Part shown: positions 44,775-54,211 of the stretch, piece after piece | How positions within the stretch are numbered: position 1 is the stretch's first letter | Layout of the letters: every line of letters begins with the position of its first letter | Assembly: GCF_003574735.1 (NCBI RefSeq) | Contig: NZ_QORW01000021.1 | Location: 1-64,000, forward strand | Reading direction: 5' to 3' | Length of the DNA: 64,000 nucleotides | DNA from: Dongia deserti | GTDB lineage: Bacteria > Pseudomonadota > Alphaproteobacteria > Dongiales > Dongiaceae | Translations under genes and position numbers: made by a program | Notes under the pieces: model-generated | The model's input: only the letters and a program-made list of their open reading frames with translations | What the model was told of the DNA's origin: nothing | Databases searched by the model: none

Positions 44775-45941
44775 TCATCGCTTATCGGCGCGCAAACGGT
44801 CGACCAGCTCTTCATTGAGATCGATGCCGAGACCAGGGCGATCTGGCAGCGCCATGTAGCCGTCGACGACGTTGGGCTCGGGCGAGACCAGCTCGCGCCG
44901 CAATAGGCTGTCGAACACTTTCGGGGACACGTATTCGAACACGGGCGCTGGCCCGCAGGCCGCCTGGAAATGCCTCCCGACCGCGGATGTGATGCCGGTC
45001 TTCCAGCCGTGCGGCACCACTTCGGCGCCGTGCAGTTCGCACAGATCGGCGATCCGGCGGATCTCGGTCAAGCCGCCGCCGCGGCCGATATTCGGCTGCA
45101 CGATGCCGACCCTGCCGCGGGTCAGCCATTCCTGAATCTCCCAGCGGGTCGCTGCGGCCTCCGCACCACCGATGCGGATCGGACTGCGCTCGGCGAGCCT
45201 TGCGTGCCCTTCGAGATCGTCATGCTGCAGGGTCGCTTCCGCGAAGAAGATGTCGCACTCCTCGATCCGATCCAGCACGTAAAGCGCATCATGCCAGTTC
45301 TGCCAACGATAGCCGAAATCGACGGCCATCAGGATGCCGGCGCCCAGCATCTTGCGGCCGCGCTTGATCAGGTCGACCAGCTCCCGATCGGTCACCAGAT
45401 CGTAAAACAGCACTTCCATCTTCACAGCTCGGAAGCCGCTCTCCAGGGCGGCGTCGAACTGGCGACCGATCTCGGTCATCAGCGCCTCGATGGAGCGGCC
45501 ATGCGCCAGGCCGGGGAAGATCGTGCAATAAGGCCGCAACTTATCCCGCCTTGCTCCGCCCATCAGCTTATAGGCGGGCACGCCGTGCTGCTTGCCGGCC
45601 AGGTCGTAGAGTGCGATGTCGATCGCCGAGATGGCATGGATGCCAAGCCCGCGCCGCCCGGGCCAGAAGGTTCCCTCGTAGAGCTTCTGCCAGAGCCCGC
45701 TCGCTTCCAATGGATCCGCGCCGATCACGATCTCCGCGGCGTTCCGGCTCCAGAGGTGGGCTGTCGGCATCTCGAGAAACGCTTTCACCACGTGCGGCGG
45801 GGCATCCGTCTCGCCGATGCCCGTGCGACCGGCCTCATCGGTGAGCCGCACGATGACGGTATCCGTGGTGCCGTCGAGATCATCGGCCGCCGGCGTCGGA
45901 CCGATGATCGGGATGACTTCGATGGCGGCGATCTTGCTCAA
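44775..45941 (-). CDS. Mandelate racemase/enolase family protein (paralog 4)
   Basis: A 388-residue enolase-superfamily enzyme. K174-x-E176 (VKMEV), D208 (AVDFG), E235 (FAEAT), E261 (GGAEAA) and H311 (VPHGWK) line the barrel. It shares the K-x-E pattern with paralogs 1 and 5. The start is TTG at 45941 with GGGAGG six bases upstream. It follows the SDR gene on the same strand by 16 nt, so the SDR probably makes or uses its substrate. Confidence 0.92.
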   Translation of the reverse strand: MSKIAAIEVIPIIGPTPAADDLDGTTDTVIVRLTDEAGRTGIGETDAPPHVVKAFLEMPTAHLWSRNAAEIVIGADPLEASGLWQKLYEGTFWPGRRGLGIHAISAIDIALYDLAGKQHGVPAYKLMGGARRDKLRPYCTIFPGLAHGRSIEALMTEIGRQFDAALESGFRAVKMEVLFYDLVTDRELVDLIKRGRKMLGAGILMAVDFGYRWQNWHDALYVLDRIEECDIFFAEATLQHDDLEGHARLAERSPIRIGGAEAAATRWEIQEWLTRGRVGIVQPNIGRGGGLTEIRRIADLCELHGAEVVPHGWKTGITSAVGRHFQAACGPAPVFEYVSPKVFDSLLRRELVSPEPNVVDGYMALPDRPGLGIDLNEELVDRLRADKR

Positions 45942-45957
45942 TCCAACCTCCCATCCG

Positions 45958-46716
45958 TTAGTAGGTGGCGCGCCCGCCGCTGAGATCGAATGTGAAACCC
46001 GTGGTGAAGCTGCAGGCGGGCGAGACGATCCAGGCGATCATGTGCGCCGCCTCCTGGAGTTCGCCGCAGCGGCGCATTGGGATTTTCGCCGTCATGTAGT
46101 CGACCGTCGCCTGGGGCAGCGCATCAACCATCGGCGTGCGGATGACCGCCGGCGCCAGGGCGTTGATCGTGATACCCTGCTCCACGTAGTCCTTGGCCAT
46201 GCTCTTCACCATGCCGATCAAGCCGGCCTTGGTCGCCGAATAGGCCGTCATGCCAGCGTTGCCTTCCTTGCCGGCGATGGAAGACACGTGCAGGATCCGC
46301 CCATAGCGCCGCTTCAGCATGTGTGGCAGCACTGCCTGGGACAGAAGCAACGCCCCGCGCAGATTGACGTGGTAGACGAAATCGAAGTCCTCCAGGTCCA
46401 CCTCGTGCGCCGGAATGTTAGTGCGGCCGGTGATGCCCGCGCAGTTCACCAGCGCATCGATGCGGCCGAACTCCGCCGCCGTCTTCTCGACCGCCGGCCC
46501 AATCGTCCCTTGCTGGGTTACGTCGAGACGCCCTCCGACCGCCTTGCCGCCGCCCGCCTTGATTTCCTCGGCCGCTTTCTGCGCGGTTTCGGCGTCTGAG
46601 TCGAAGCAAGCGACCGCAATCCCCTGGGCGGCCAGTTCCAGTGCTGCGGCACGGCCGATTCCCCGTCCGGCTCCCACGACGAGCACGGCGTAGTTCGCAT
46701 TATCGAAATAGTTCAC
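45958..46716 (-). CDS. Short-chain dehydrogenase/reductase
   Basis: A 252-residue SDR with GAGRGIG, NCAG, the Ser of HVSSIAG and YSATK. The C-terminus lacks the usual DGG motif and reads DLSGGRATY. It starts with GTG at 46716 behind AGAGG. First gene in a two-gene unit with racemase paralog 4. Confidence 0.9.
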   Translation of the reverse strand: MNYFDNANYAVLVVGAGRGIGRAAALELAAQGIAVACFDSDAETAQKAAEEIKAGGGKAVGGRLDVTQQGTIGPAVEKTAAEFGRIDALVNCAGITGRTNIPAHEVDLEDFDFVYHVNLRGALLLSQAVLPHMLKRRYGRILHVSSIAGKEGNAGMTAYSATKAGLIGMVKSMAKDYVEQGITINALAPAVIRTPMVDALPQATVDYMTAKIPMRRCGELQEAAHMIAWIVSPACSFTTGFTFDLSGGRATY

Positions 46717-46798
46717 AACGGCCTCTTTTCCTGCGAGCTAGTCTGCAACCAAGCAAACGCCCGGTGTTCCTTGACCGGTTTTTTCAGCCCATGTTAGC

Positions 46799-46840
46799 CT
46801 ATTCCTGCATCTTGTATATGCGTCCAGGATTTCGGAATAG
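46799..46840. promoter_or_regulatory. Candidate operator in divergent promoter (degenerate site 4)
   Basis: CTATTCC and GGAATAG form outer inverted arms across 28 nt; inside, TCCAGGATTTCGGAA (46823-46837) matches the IclR-type core at 11 of 15 positions. It lies between the SDR/racemase unit and the PotD-like operon. Confidence 0.4.
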
Positions 46841-46942
46841 CCGAAAACTGGCGCGAGTAAAATGAAGGGCATCAAACGCCCTCGCTTAACGTCCGATGGG
46901 TCCGGATTCCGGATCTCAACGAGACAGGCTGGGAGGCCACTT

Positions 46943-48088
46943 ATGAGCAATCGCAAGCAGGGTTTGGGCGCGCTGGCTGAATTGTCGGCGCGCTCCGCGT
47001 TGTCGCGCCGCCATGTGCTCGCCGGCGCCGCGGCTGTGGGCACGATGGCAGCATTTGGTGCTAGGCCCGCATTCGCCAAGACCACCATGACCTGGATGGG
47101 CTGGCAGGGCTACGAGACGCCGATCCTCAGCGGCTCGTTCCTCGCCGACAACGACATCGATTTCCAGCCCACCTTCATCTCCTCCAACGAGGAGATCATC
47201 ACCAAGCTGCAGGCGGGCGGCATCGGCAAGACCGACCTCATCACCATGTATTTCGGCTATCTGCCGCTGATGGCCGAGGGCGAACTGTTGGAGCCGATCG
47301 ACACCGCGAAGATCGAACTGTTGCCCAAGCTGATCCCGCAGTTCGTCGCACAGGATACCATCAAGTACCAGGGCAACCTGATGGGCGTGCCCTGGAACTG
47401 GGGCTCGCTGCCCTTGATGTACGATCCGGCCGTCGTCACCACGCCGCCCGAGAGCTGGCTTGACATCCTGAAGCCGGAGCACAAGGGCAAAGTAGCGATG
47501 GTGGACGACCCGCTCGGCAACCTGCTGATCTGGGGAACCGTCGTGACAGGCAAGCCGATGGGCACCATCCTGACCAAGGAAGAGATGGTACAGGTCATCG
47601 ACAAGCTGATCGAGATCAAAACCAAGCACGCGCGCGCCTTCTTCCCGAGCTATGGCGACATGTCCGACGCCTTTGCGCGCAACGAGATCACGGTCTCGGC
47701 CATCGGATGGGAAGCCGTTGCGGTGTGGACCCAGGCTAAGGGCAAGACCATCAAATACACGATCCCGAAGGAAGGCACCGGCATGTTCATGGATTGCCTG
47801 TGCATTCCCAAGGACGCTCCGCACATGGATCTCAGCTACAAGATGATCAACCACATCATCTCGCCCGAGCCGCAGAAGCAGTTCGCGACGGAGCAGAGCG
47901 CCGGCATCACCAATCTCGATACCGTGCCGATGCTGCCCAAGGAGCTTGCGGAATCCTACAATTACGCGGACATCGACGGATTCATGCAGAAGGCTAGGCT
48001 GCAGCCCGTTCCGCCGACGGAATCCGACGGGTCCGTCGCCACCTATGACGACTTCCTGAACGAATATCAGCGGCTGTCCAAGGCATAG
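46943..48088 (+). CDS. PotD-like ABC substrate-binding protein
   Basis: A 381-residue periplasmic protein with a Tat signal (LSRRHVLAGAAAVG). The mature part has the PotD/PotF layout: WMGWQGYETPI, IITKLQAGGIGKTDLITMYFGYLPLMAEGELLEPID, and GSLPLMYDPA. This fold binds polyamines, but relatives also bind other organic ligands, so substrate is open. Strong GGGAGG ribosome site at 46943. Confidence 0.9.
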   Translation: MSNRKQGLGALAELSARSALSRRHVLAGAAAVGTMAAFGARPAFAKTTMTWMGWQGYETPILSGSFLADNDIDFQPTFISSNEEIITKLQAGGIGKTDLITMYFGYLPLMAEGELLEPIDTAKIELLPKLIPQFVAQDTIKYQGNLMGVPWNWGSLPLMYDPAVVTTPPESWLDILKPEHKGKVAMVDDPLGNLLIWGTVVTGKPMGTILTKEEMVQVIDKLIEIKTKHARAFFPSYGDMSDAFARNEITVSAIGWEAVAVWTQAKGKTIKYTIPKEGTGMFMDCLCIPKDAPHMDLSYKMINHIISPEPQKQFATEQSAGITNLDTVPMLPKELAESYNYADIDGFMQKARLQPVPPTESDGSVATYDDFLNEYQRLSKA

Positions 48089-48101
48089 AGGGAGCCTGGC
48101 A

Positions 48102-48947
48102 GTGCTGAAGCGGCCGGCATGGGATCGCCAGAACTGGCTCCTGCTGCCGGCCGCTTTGATTTTCATCGGCGCCTTTGCGGCGCCCCTCCTCTACTTTCTC
48201 GTCATCAGTTTCTGGTCGGTGCGGGCGCGCATCATGCGTCCCGATCTCACCTTCAAGAACTACATTGCCACCTGGACCGACTACTACGATGCCATGGCCA
48301 GCACGCTGCTGATTGCGTTCGCGATCGGCGCCCTGACCACGATCCTCGCGCTCGCCTTTGCCTACGCTCTTCGATTCAAGTGCGGCCGCTTCGAGATGCC
48401 ACTGCTCTTTCTCGCCCTCATCACCCTGTTTGGCGGATATCTGGTCAAGATCTACGCCTGGAAGAGTATTCTGGGGCGGGAGGGTATTCTTAATAAGTTC
48501 CTGCTCTGGGCCGGGATCATCGATGAGCCGCTCGGCGCGCTGCTCTACAGCGTCAATGGCGTGGTCATCACCTTGACCTACTTTCTCCTGCCATTCGCCA
48601 TTCTGCCGATCTACGGCAATATGCGCGCCATCCGGCCCGCCACCATCGAATCGGCGCGTGATCTTGGCGCCGGCCGATGGGCCGTCCTGCGCGATGTCGT
48701 GATCCCGCAGTGCGAGAAGGGCATCGTCATTGCCTTCACCTTCGCGTTCCTGATCAGCGCGGGGGATTATGTGACGCCGCGCTTCGTAGGCGGCGGCGCG
48801 GCCATGATGGGGCATTTCATCGAGCTGCAATTCTCCCTCGGGTTCAACTGGCCGATGGGCAGCGCCATGGCGTTCACGGTGATGGCCGTATCCCTGGCGC
48901 TGGTGCTGGTCTTTCGCGGGCTGTTGCGGCGGACCCTGCAGCCATGA
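48102..48947 (+). CDS. PotB-like ABC permease
   Basis: A 281-residue permease with six helices and EAA loop ESARDLGAGRWAVLRDVVIPQC. It starts GTG at 48102 behind AGAGGGAG. It follows the PotD-like gene by 13 nt and overlaps the next permease by ATGA. Confidence 0.93.
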   Translation: MLKRPAWDRQNWLLLPAALIFIGAFAAPLLYFLVISFWSVRARIMRPDLTFKNYIATWTDYYDAMASTLLIAFAIGALTTILALAFAYALRFKCGRFEMPLLFLALITLFGGYLVKIYAWKSILGREGILNKFLLWAGIIDEPLGALLYSVNGVVITLTYFLLPFAILPIYGNMRAIRPATIESARDLGAGRWAVLRDVVIPQCEKGIVIAFTFAFLISAGDYVTPRFVGGGAAMMGHFIELQFSLGFNWPMGSAMAFTVMAVSLALVLVFRGLLRRTLQP

Positions 48948-49735
48948 ATCGAGCGCTCGGCTTTCTCGAGGAACTTGGGTGGCGGGCACTCGCCCTGCTG
49001 CTCGCGGCCTTCATGGGCGGGCCCTTGGTCCTGGTCGTGCTGTTCAGCTTCAATCAATCGGCCCTGACCAGCCTGCCGCTGACGGGGTTCACGCTGGACT
49101 GGTATCGCAAGCTGTTTTCCCTTGGCGCCTTCTGGCCGGCTTTGTGGAACAGCCTCATCGTGGCCGGTTTGGTGGCGGTCCTCTCGGTTGCGATCGGCAC
49201 GATGGCGGCCCTGCTCCTGGCGCGCATGGCGCCACGGCGCGCGGAGGGGCTGATCGCGATCATCAGCGTGCCGATGATGCTGCCGGCACTGATCATCGGC
49301 GTCGCCATGATGAGCTACTTCGTGCGGCTGATCGACCTGCCGCTTGGCCTTCCGACCGTCATTCTGGGCCATCTGGTGATCGCCCAGCCCTTCGTCATCC
49401 TGATCGTCTTCTCCCGTCTCGCGACCTTCGACTGGGCTGTCGTGGACAGCGCGCGCGATCTCGGCGCCTCACCGCTCCGCGCCTTCCTGACCGTGACCCT
49501 GCCGATTATCCGTCCGACCATTGTCGGCGCGGCGCTGATCGCCCTCTCCATCTCGCTCGACGACTTCGTCATCACCTTCTTCACGATCGGTGCCGGCAAT
49601 ACCTTGCCGACTCTGGTCTGGGGCATGGTTCGCACCTCGCTTGATCCCACCATCAATGCGATCGCCACGCTGCTGATCCTGCTCAGCGTCGGCTCGACGT
49701 TCCTGGCCTTGCGCGTGAGCCGCTACCGTGGCTGA
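48944..49735 (+). CDS. PotC-like ABC permease
   Basis: A 263-residue permease with six helices and EAA loop DSARDLGASPLRAFLTVTLP. The LTSLPLTGFTLDWYRKLF start is typical of PotC. Its ATG overlaps the PotB-like stop, and its end overlaps the next SDR start by 8 nt. Confidence 0.93.
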   Translation: MNRALGFLEELGWRALALLLAAFMGGPLVLVVLFSFNQSALTSLPLTGFTLDWYRKLFSLGAFWPALWNSLIVAGLVAVLSVAIGTMAALLLARMAPRRAEGLIAIISVPMMLPALIIGVAMMSYFVRLIDLPLGLPTVILGHLVIAQPFVILIVFSRLATFDWAVVDSARDLGASPLRAFLTVTLPIIRPTIVGAALIALSISLDDFVITFFTIGAGNTLPTLVWGMVRTSLDPTINAIATLLILLSVGSTFLALRVSRYRG

Positions 49736-50501
49736 GGTGACGTTCGACTATGGTGGGCGCGTCGCGCTGGTAACAGGCGCGGGTCGCGGACTGGGCTTCG
49801 CCACCGCCAAGACACTGCACCAGGCTGGCGCCACGGTGGCGGTGAACGATCGCACAGCGGAGTCCTGTCAGGCGGTGATCGCGCGGCTGGGCGGCGGTCC
49901 CCGGCTAATCGCAGCGCCGGCCGATCTGGCAACCACCGACGGGCCCGTGCAGGCGGTGGCTCAAGCGACGGCCAACGGCCGGCTCGATTTCCTCATCAAT
50001 AACGCCGCCGTGAATGTCGAGCGGCCGATCGCGGCCACCGACGATGCGCACTGGGACCAGCATCTCAGCGTAATCCTGCGGGCGAGCTTCCTCACCGTGC
50101 AGGCCGCCCTTCCCTTCCTGCGCAGCAGCCGCGGCTGCATCGTGAATATCGCGTCGGAACTTGGGCTTCACGCCATCGCAAACAACGTTGCCTACGTCTC
50201 GGCAAAGCACGGATTGATCGCAATGACCAAGGCAATGGCGATCGAGCTAGCCCCCAGCGGCATTCGGGCAAATGCGATCTGCCCGGGAACGATGGACACC
50301 GAGCTGATGCAGGAATGCGCACGGGACAGCGGCGATCCCGAGTCCTATTACGCCGCCTTCAATCGCTATCACCCGATCGGACGCCTTGCGACGCCCGATG
50401 AGGTCGCGGCCTTTGTCCTGTGCCTCCTGTCGCCGGCCGCTGCCTATATGACCGGTGCGGCAGTCGCGATCGACGGCGGCAGCACTGCGGGACGGCTGTG
50501 A
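49728..50501 (+). CDS. Short-chain dehydrogenase/reductase
   Basis: A 257-residue SDR with TGAGRGLG, NNAA, IASELG and the YVSAK pair. It starts with GTG at 49728, or with GTG at 49737, overlapping the permease end. It is transcribed with the PotD-like transporter and probably oxidises the imported compound. Confidence 0.9.
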   Translation: MAEVTFDYGGRVALVTGAGRGLGFATAKTLHQAGATVAVNDRTAESCQAVIARLGGGPRLIAAPADLATTDGPVQAVAQATANGRLDFLINNAAVNVERPIAATDDAHWDQHLSVILRASFLTVQAALPFLRSSRGCIVNIASELGLHAIANNVAYVSAKHGLIAMTKAMAIELAPSGIRANAICPGTMDTELMQECARDSGDPESYYAAFNRYHPIGRLATPDEVAAFVLCLLSPAAAYMTGAAVAIDGGSTAGRL

Positions 50502-51259
50502 TGACGGAATTCGCGGGCAAGACGATCCTGGTCACCGGCTCCACCCGAGGCATCGGAGCGGCCGCGGCGCGTTTGTTCCTGGAGCGCGGCGGGTCGGTCA
50601 TCCTGCATGGCCGGCGCCAGGCGGATGTCGATGCGGCGGTCGCGCGACTCTCGACAACCTATTCGGGCCGCGTGCGGGGCTTGTCCGCGGATCTCTCCGA
50701 TCGAACGGCATGCCGCGCACTGGCCGCAAGCATCGAGACGCTCGACGTCCTGGTGAATTGCGGCGGCATCTTCCATGAAGCCGCGATTGCGGAGACCAGC
50801 CCCACATTGTGGGATGAGACTGTCGCGGTCAACCTGACAGCGCCGTGGGTGCTGGCGCAGTCATTGCTGCCGAAGCTGCGCGCGAGCCGGGGCGCAATCG
50901 TCAACGTCGCATCGGATGCAGCTCTTCTGGGCTATGCCGGCTGCGTCGCCTATTGCGCCTCCAAAGGAGCCTTGGTCGGTTTGACGCGCGCGCTGGCGAC
51001 GGAGCTGACGCCCGATGTGCGCGTGCTCTGCGTCTGCCCCGGGCCGACCGAGACCGACATGATGCGCGCGAGCATCTCCGTCGCACCCGACCGGGACAAG
51101 GCGCGCCAGCAATGGGCGTCCTATACCTTGCTGAACCGGGTCGCGTCTCCGGTCGAGATCGGCGAAGCGATCCTGCTGGCCGCCTCGCCGCGCGCAAGCT
51201 ATCTCACGGGGAGCCTCATCATGGCCGATGGCGGCGCGACGGCGGGCAAGCGGGTCTGA
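50501..51259 (+). CDS. Short-chain dehydrogenase/reductase
   Basis: A 252-residue SDR with TGSTRGIG, NCGG, NVASDA and YCASK, ending DGGATAGKRV. Its start shares GTGATG with the preceding SDR stop. It is last gene of the plus-strand unit, 11 nt from the convergent ATPase gene. Confidence 0.92.
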   Translation: MTEFAGKTILVTGSTRGIGAAAARLFLERGGSVILHGRRQADVDAAVARLSTTYSGRVRGLSADLSDRTACRALAASIETLDVLVNCGGIFHEAAIAETSPTLWDETVAVNLTAPWVLAQSLLPKLRASRGAIVNVASDAALLGYAGCVAYCASKGALVGLTRALATELTPDVRVLCVCPGPTETDMMRASISVAPDRDKARQQWASYTLLNRVASPVEIGEAILLAASPRASYLTGSLIMADGGATAGKRV

Positions 51260-51270
51260 TAGGCTATGGC

Positions 51271-52317
51271 TCAGCCGGCTATGATGCGTTGAGCCGACCG
51301 ACTCCAGCCCACCCCCATCATATCGCCGATTGCGGCGCGTGGTTTCCCGACCGGATCCTGGACCCGTAGCTTCTCACCGCTCGACAGCGAGAGGACATAT
51401 CTGACGTGTGCGCCGAGGAACACGATCTCGTCCACCTTCCCGGTCGTCTCGATCTCCGCACGCTCCGAATGCCCAAGCCGTCGCACGCTTTCCGGGCGCA
51501 CGACGAGCGCGATCTCTCCGTCCGGTCCACCCTCCTCGAAAGCGCCGCAGGTAGTCTCGATCACGCCGCCCCTCCGCCGGCCCTTGAGGAGATTCGCTTC
51601 GCCAATGAAGCTCGCGACGAAATGGGTCTGGGGCCTGAGATAGATGTCCTCCGGCGTGCCAAGCTGCTCGATACGCCCGTCCTTCATGACGGCGATGCGG
51701 TTGGCGAGGCCGAGCGCTTCGCCCTGATCGTGCGTGACGAAGACGAACGTGCCGCCGATCTCGCGGTGGATCCGGCGCAGCTCCTCCTGCATCGCCTGCC
51801 TCAGCTTGAGGTCCAGGGCGGCGAGCGGCTCGTCGAGCAGCAGCACCTGCGGCTTCATCACCAGTGCCCGCGCCAGCGCTACGCGCTGCTGTTGTCCGCC
51901 TGAAAGCTGCGCCGGCATGTGGTCCTCATAGCCTTCAAGGCGCACCAGAGCCATCGCCTCGCTCACGCGCTTCGCGATGATCGCGCGGTCCAATTTCTTC
52001 AAGCGCAGCCCATAGCCGACATTCTGGCGCGCATTCATGTGCGGGAAGAGGCCGTAGCCCTGGAACACCATGTTGATCGGCCTGTGCTCCGGCCCGAGAT
52101 GCGTGATGTCGGCGCCGTTGACCTCGATGTGGCCAGCGTTGGGTTCGACGAACCCGCCCATCATGCGCAGTAAGGTCGTCTTGCCGCAGCCCGACGGGCC
52201 GAGGATGGCGAGGAAGTCGCCGCGCGGAATGTCCAGGTCGATCGGGTGCACGGCGGTCACTGTGCCGAAGCTGCGACTGAGGCCGCGCAATTGAACCGCG
52301 ATATCAGACGCCACCAT
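51271..52317 (-). CDS. PotA-like ABC transporter ATPase
   Basis: A 348-residue ATPase with [17 protein letters not shown] and LLLDEPLAALD. The PotA-type C-terminal TOBE domain begins near FIGEANLLKG. It is convergent with the PotDBC-like permease genes it would serve, rather than in their operon. The ATG at 52317 is eight bases after GGGGAG. Confidence 0.92.
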   Translation of the reverse strand: MVASDIAVQLRGLSRSFGTVTAVHPIDLDIPRGDFLAILGPSGCGKTTLLRMMGGFVEPNAGHIEVNGADITHLGPEHRPINMVFQGYGLFPHMNARQNVGYGLRLKKLDRAIIAKRVSEAMALVRLEGYEDHMPAQLSGGQQQRVALARALVMKPQVLLLDEPLAALDLKLRQAMQEELRRIHREIGGTFVFVTHDQGEALGLANRIAVMKDGRIEQLGTPEDIYLRPQTHFVASFIGEANLLKGRRRGGVIETTCGAFEEGGPDGEIALVVRPESVRRLGHSERAEIETTGKVDEIVFLGAHVRYVLSLSSGEKLRVQDPVGKPRAAIGDMMGVGWSRSAQRIIAG

Positions 52318-52334
52318 CCCCATCGCTCCCCATT

Positions 52335-52352
52335 GTTCCGGTATTCCGGAAC
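52335..52352. promoter_or_regulatory. Perfect dyad between PotA-like and SMP-30 genes (degenerate site 5)
   Basis: GTTCCGG-TATT-CCGGAAC is a perfect 7-4-7 dyad in the divergent promoter. Compared with the IclR-type core it keeps 12 of 16 positions and the same spacing, so the same or a related regulator may bind. Confidence 0.55.
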
Positions 52353-52423
52353 GAAGTCTGGTATTGTGATCTTCTTTGCCCGACTCTACAGTTTGGCTTC
52401 CGAAACTCAAACCCTCGTTCCCC

Positions 52424-53296
52424 ATGGCGCGCACACCGGACTGGCGAGTTCCGACCGATCATCGCGACAAGCTCGGCGAGAGCCCGCAATGGAACAGCGC
52501 CACTGGAGAGCTGTTCTGGATCGATTTCTACGGCCCGACCATCCATCGCATCTCTCCCGACGGCAAGCGCTCGGATTGGACGCTCTCGAAGTTCACCAGC
52601 ATCGGCTCGGTCGTGCCGTGCGCGGACGGCCGGTTGGTGATCGGCATGGACAACGGGCTCTATTTCTTCGATCCGCGCAATGGCGCAGTTGCTCCGTTCG
52701 CCGACCCGAATCAGGCTCGGCCCGATCTGCCTTACAACGACGCAAAAGTCGATCGTCACGGCAATTACTGGATCGGCAATTTCGATGCGACGGAATCCGC
52801 GCCGCGCGGAATCCTCTACGTGCTGAACCGACGCGGAGAGTGGCGCATCGGCGACAGCGGCTTCATCGTCTGCAACGGCCCGACCTTCTCGCCGCAGGGC
52901 GATGTGCTCTATTTCAGCGATTCGCTCGGGCGGCAGAGCCTGGCTTACGATCTCGATCCCGGGAGCGGAAGGCTGACGCGGCGCCGCGTCTTCCAGAAGT
53001 ATTCCGAGGCGGACGGGGTACCCGACGGCTGCTGCGTCGATACGGAGGGATGCATCTGGATCGCCATGTATGACGGCGGCAAGGTGATCCGCTTATCGCC
53101 GGAAGGGGAGCGCCTCGACACGCTGCTGCTGCCGGCGCGCAACATCACCTCGTGCTGCCTGGGCGGACCGGATCTGCGCACGTTGTTCGTGACCTCCGGC
53201 CGCGCGGCGGATGACGGCGAAGCAGAAGGCGGAGCGTTGTTTGCGACCGAGGTCGACGTTCCAGGTCTGCCGGAACTTTTGTTCCGGCCGGTCTGA
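52424..53296 (+). CDS. SMP-30/gluconolactonase family lactonase
   Basis: A 290-residue beta-propeller lactonase. Likely metal ligands are E19 (GESPQW), N151 (CNGPT) and D201 (GVPDG), with N105 at the substrate site; these match the known SMP-30 positions. It should open sugar lactones made by the SDR or ADH enzymes. No clear ribosome site precedes the ATG at 52424; a TTG at 52376 is an alternative start. Confidence 0.9.
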   Translation: MARTPDWRVPTDHRDKLGESPQWNSATGELFWIDFYGPTIHRISPDGKRSDWTLSKFTSIGSVVPCADGRLVIGMDNGLYFFDPRNGAVAPFADPNQARPDLPYNDAKVDRHGNYWIGNFDATESAPRGILYVLNRRGEWRIGDSGFIVCNGPTFSPQGDVLYFSDSLGRQSLAYDLDPGSGRLTRRRVFQKYSEADGVPDGCCVDTEGCIWIAMYDGGKVIRLSPEGERLDTLLLPARNITSCCLGGPDLRTLFVTSGRAADDGEAEGGALFATEVDVPGLPELLFRPV

Positions 53297-53324
53297 CCTC
53301 GATCTTCAGCCGGTTGAAGCGACC

Positions 53325-54068
53325 TCAGCTCCGCGCAGCCTGTCCCTTGGAGCGCGGCTGCTTGCGGCGGCGCAGCCGCAGAATGTGATGCTCGATCTCC
53401 GCGTCCAGTCCGGCGACGTCGTTGGAGGCGAGCATGTCGCGCAATTTCCGATGCTGCGGGATGATCGACTTGGCATCGCGTTCGTCGCGGATCTCCTTAC
53501 CGAAGATGATGAGGACGTGGCGCGCCAGCGCCTCCCACAAGATCTGCACGATCGTATTGCCTGAGGCCGCGCAGATCTCGCGATGGAAATTCAGATCCGC
53601 CTTGCTGATCTCCAGCCAGTCCATGTGGCTCGCCGCGCGCTCCATGGTGGCGAGAATCCGATCGAGGCGCACCAAAGCCTGCGGATTGCTCTGGTAAGCA
53701 GCCGCAGCGCCGCGCAGCGCAATCCGTTCAAGCGCGATCCGCGCTTCGCAGATCTCATCGATCCGCGCATTCTCGAAGCTCGCGATATGTGTGCCTCGGT
53801 GCGGCGTGCTTTCCAGGATGCCCTGGGCCTCTAGGATCTTCAGGGCTTCTCGCAGGGGAACGCGGCTCATCTTCAGAAGCTGCGCCAGCTCCGCCTCGAC
53901 CAGCCGCTGACCTGGCTGCAACGCTCCGGACGCGACACCGAGCACGATCGCCTCGGCCGCGCGCTCCGCCAGTCCCGACGCACGCGGCATGTCCAAGAAA
54001 GGCCGGAAGTCTTCTCTGCCTGGATCCTCCGCCAATTGATCCAATGATCTAACGCTTGGTCGTGCCAT
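53325..54068 (-). CDS. GntR family transcriptional regulator with FCD domain
   Basis: A 247-residue FadR-type GntR regulator. The winged helix has VLGVASGALQPGQRLVEAELAQLLKMSRVPLREALKILEAQGIL, followed by an all-helical FCD domain with the metal-binding-type FHREI. The ATG at 54068 follows GAGGG, and the TTGTATACAA operator lies 18 nt upstream. It faces the 54-63 kb operon and probably controls it and itself. Confidence 0.94.
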   Translation of the reverse strand: MARPSVRSLDQLAEDPGREDFRPFLDMPRASGLAERAAEAIVLGVASGALQPGQRLVEAELAQLLKMSRVPLREALKILEAQGILESTPHRGTHIASFENARIDEICEARIALERIALRGAAAAYQSNPQALVRLDRILATMERAASHMDWLEISKADLNFHREICAASGNTIVQILWEALARHVLIIFGKEIRDERDAKSIIPQHRKLRDMLASNDVAGLDAEIEHHILRLRRRKQPRSKGQAARS

Positions 54069-54085
54069 CGGCCCTCGCAGTATTT

Positions 54086-54095
54086 TTGTATACAA
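54086..54095. promoter_or_regulatory. GntR/FadR-type operator
   Basis: TTGTATACAA is a perfect 10-bp palindrome fitting the N-GT-N-AC FadR-subfamily pattern, within the divergent promoter of the GntR gene and the nine-gene operon. Confidence 0.65.
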
Positions 54096-54211
54096 TTATT
54101 ATGTCGACAAGTCAGGGAGAGAGTGCCACACTCGATCCAACAAAGCCAGCCGGCGGGCGGCGAGCGAATGCTGTCGGCGGGAAAAAGGCTGGTGCAGCAG
54201 GGAGTGGAGCG

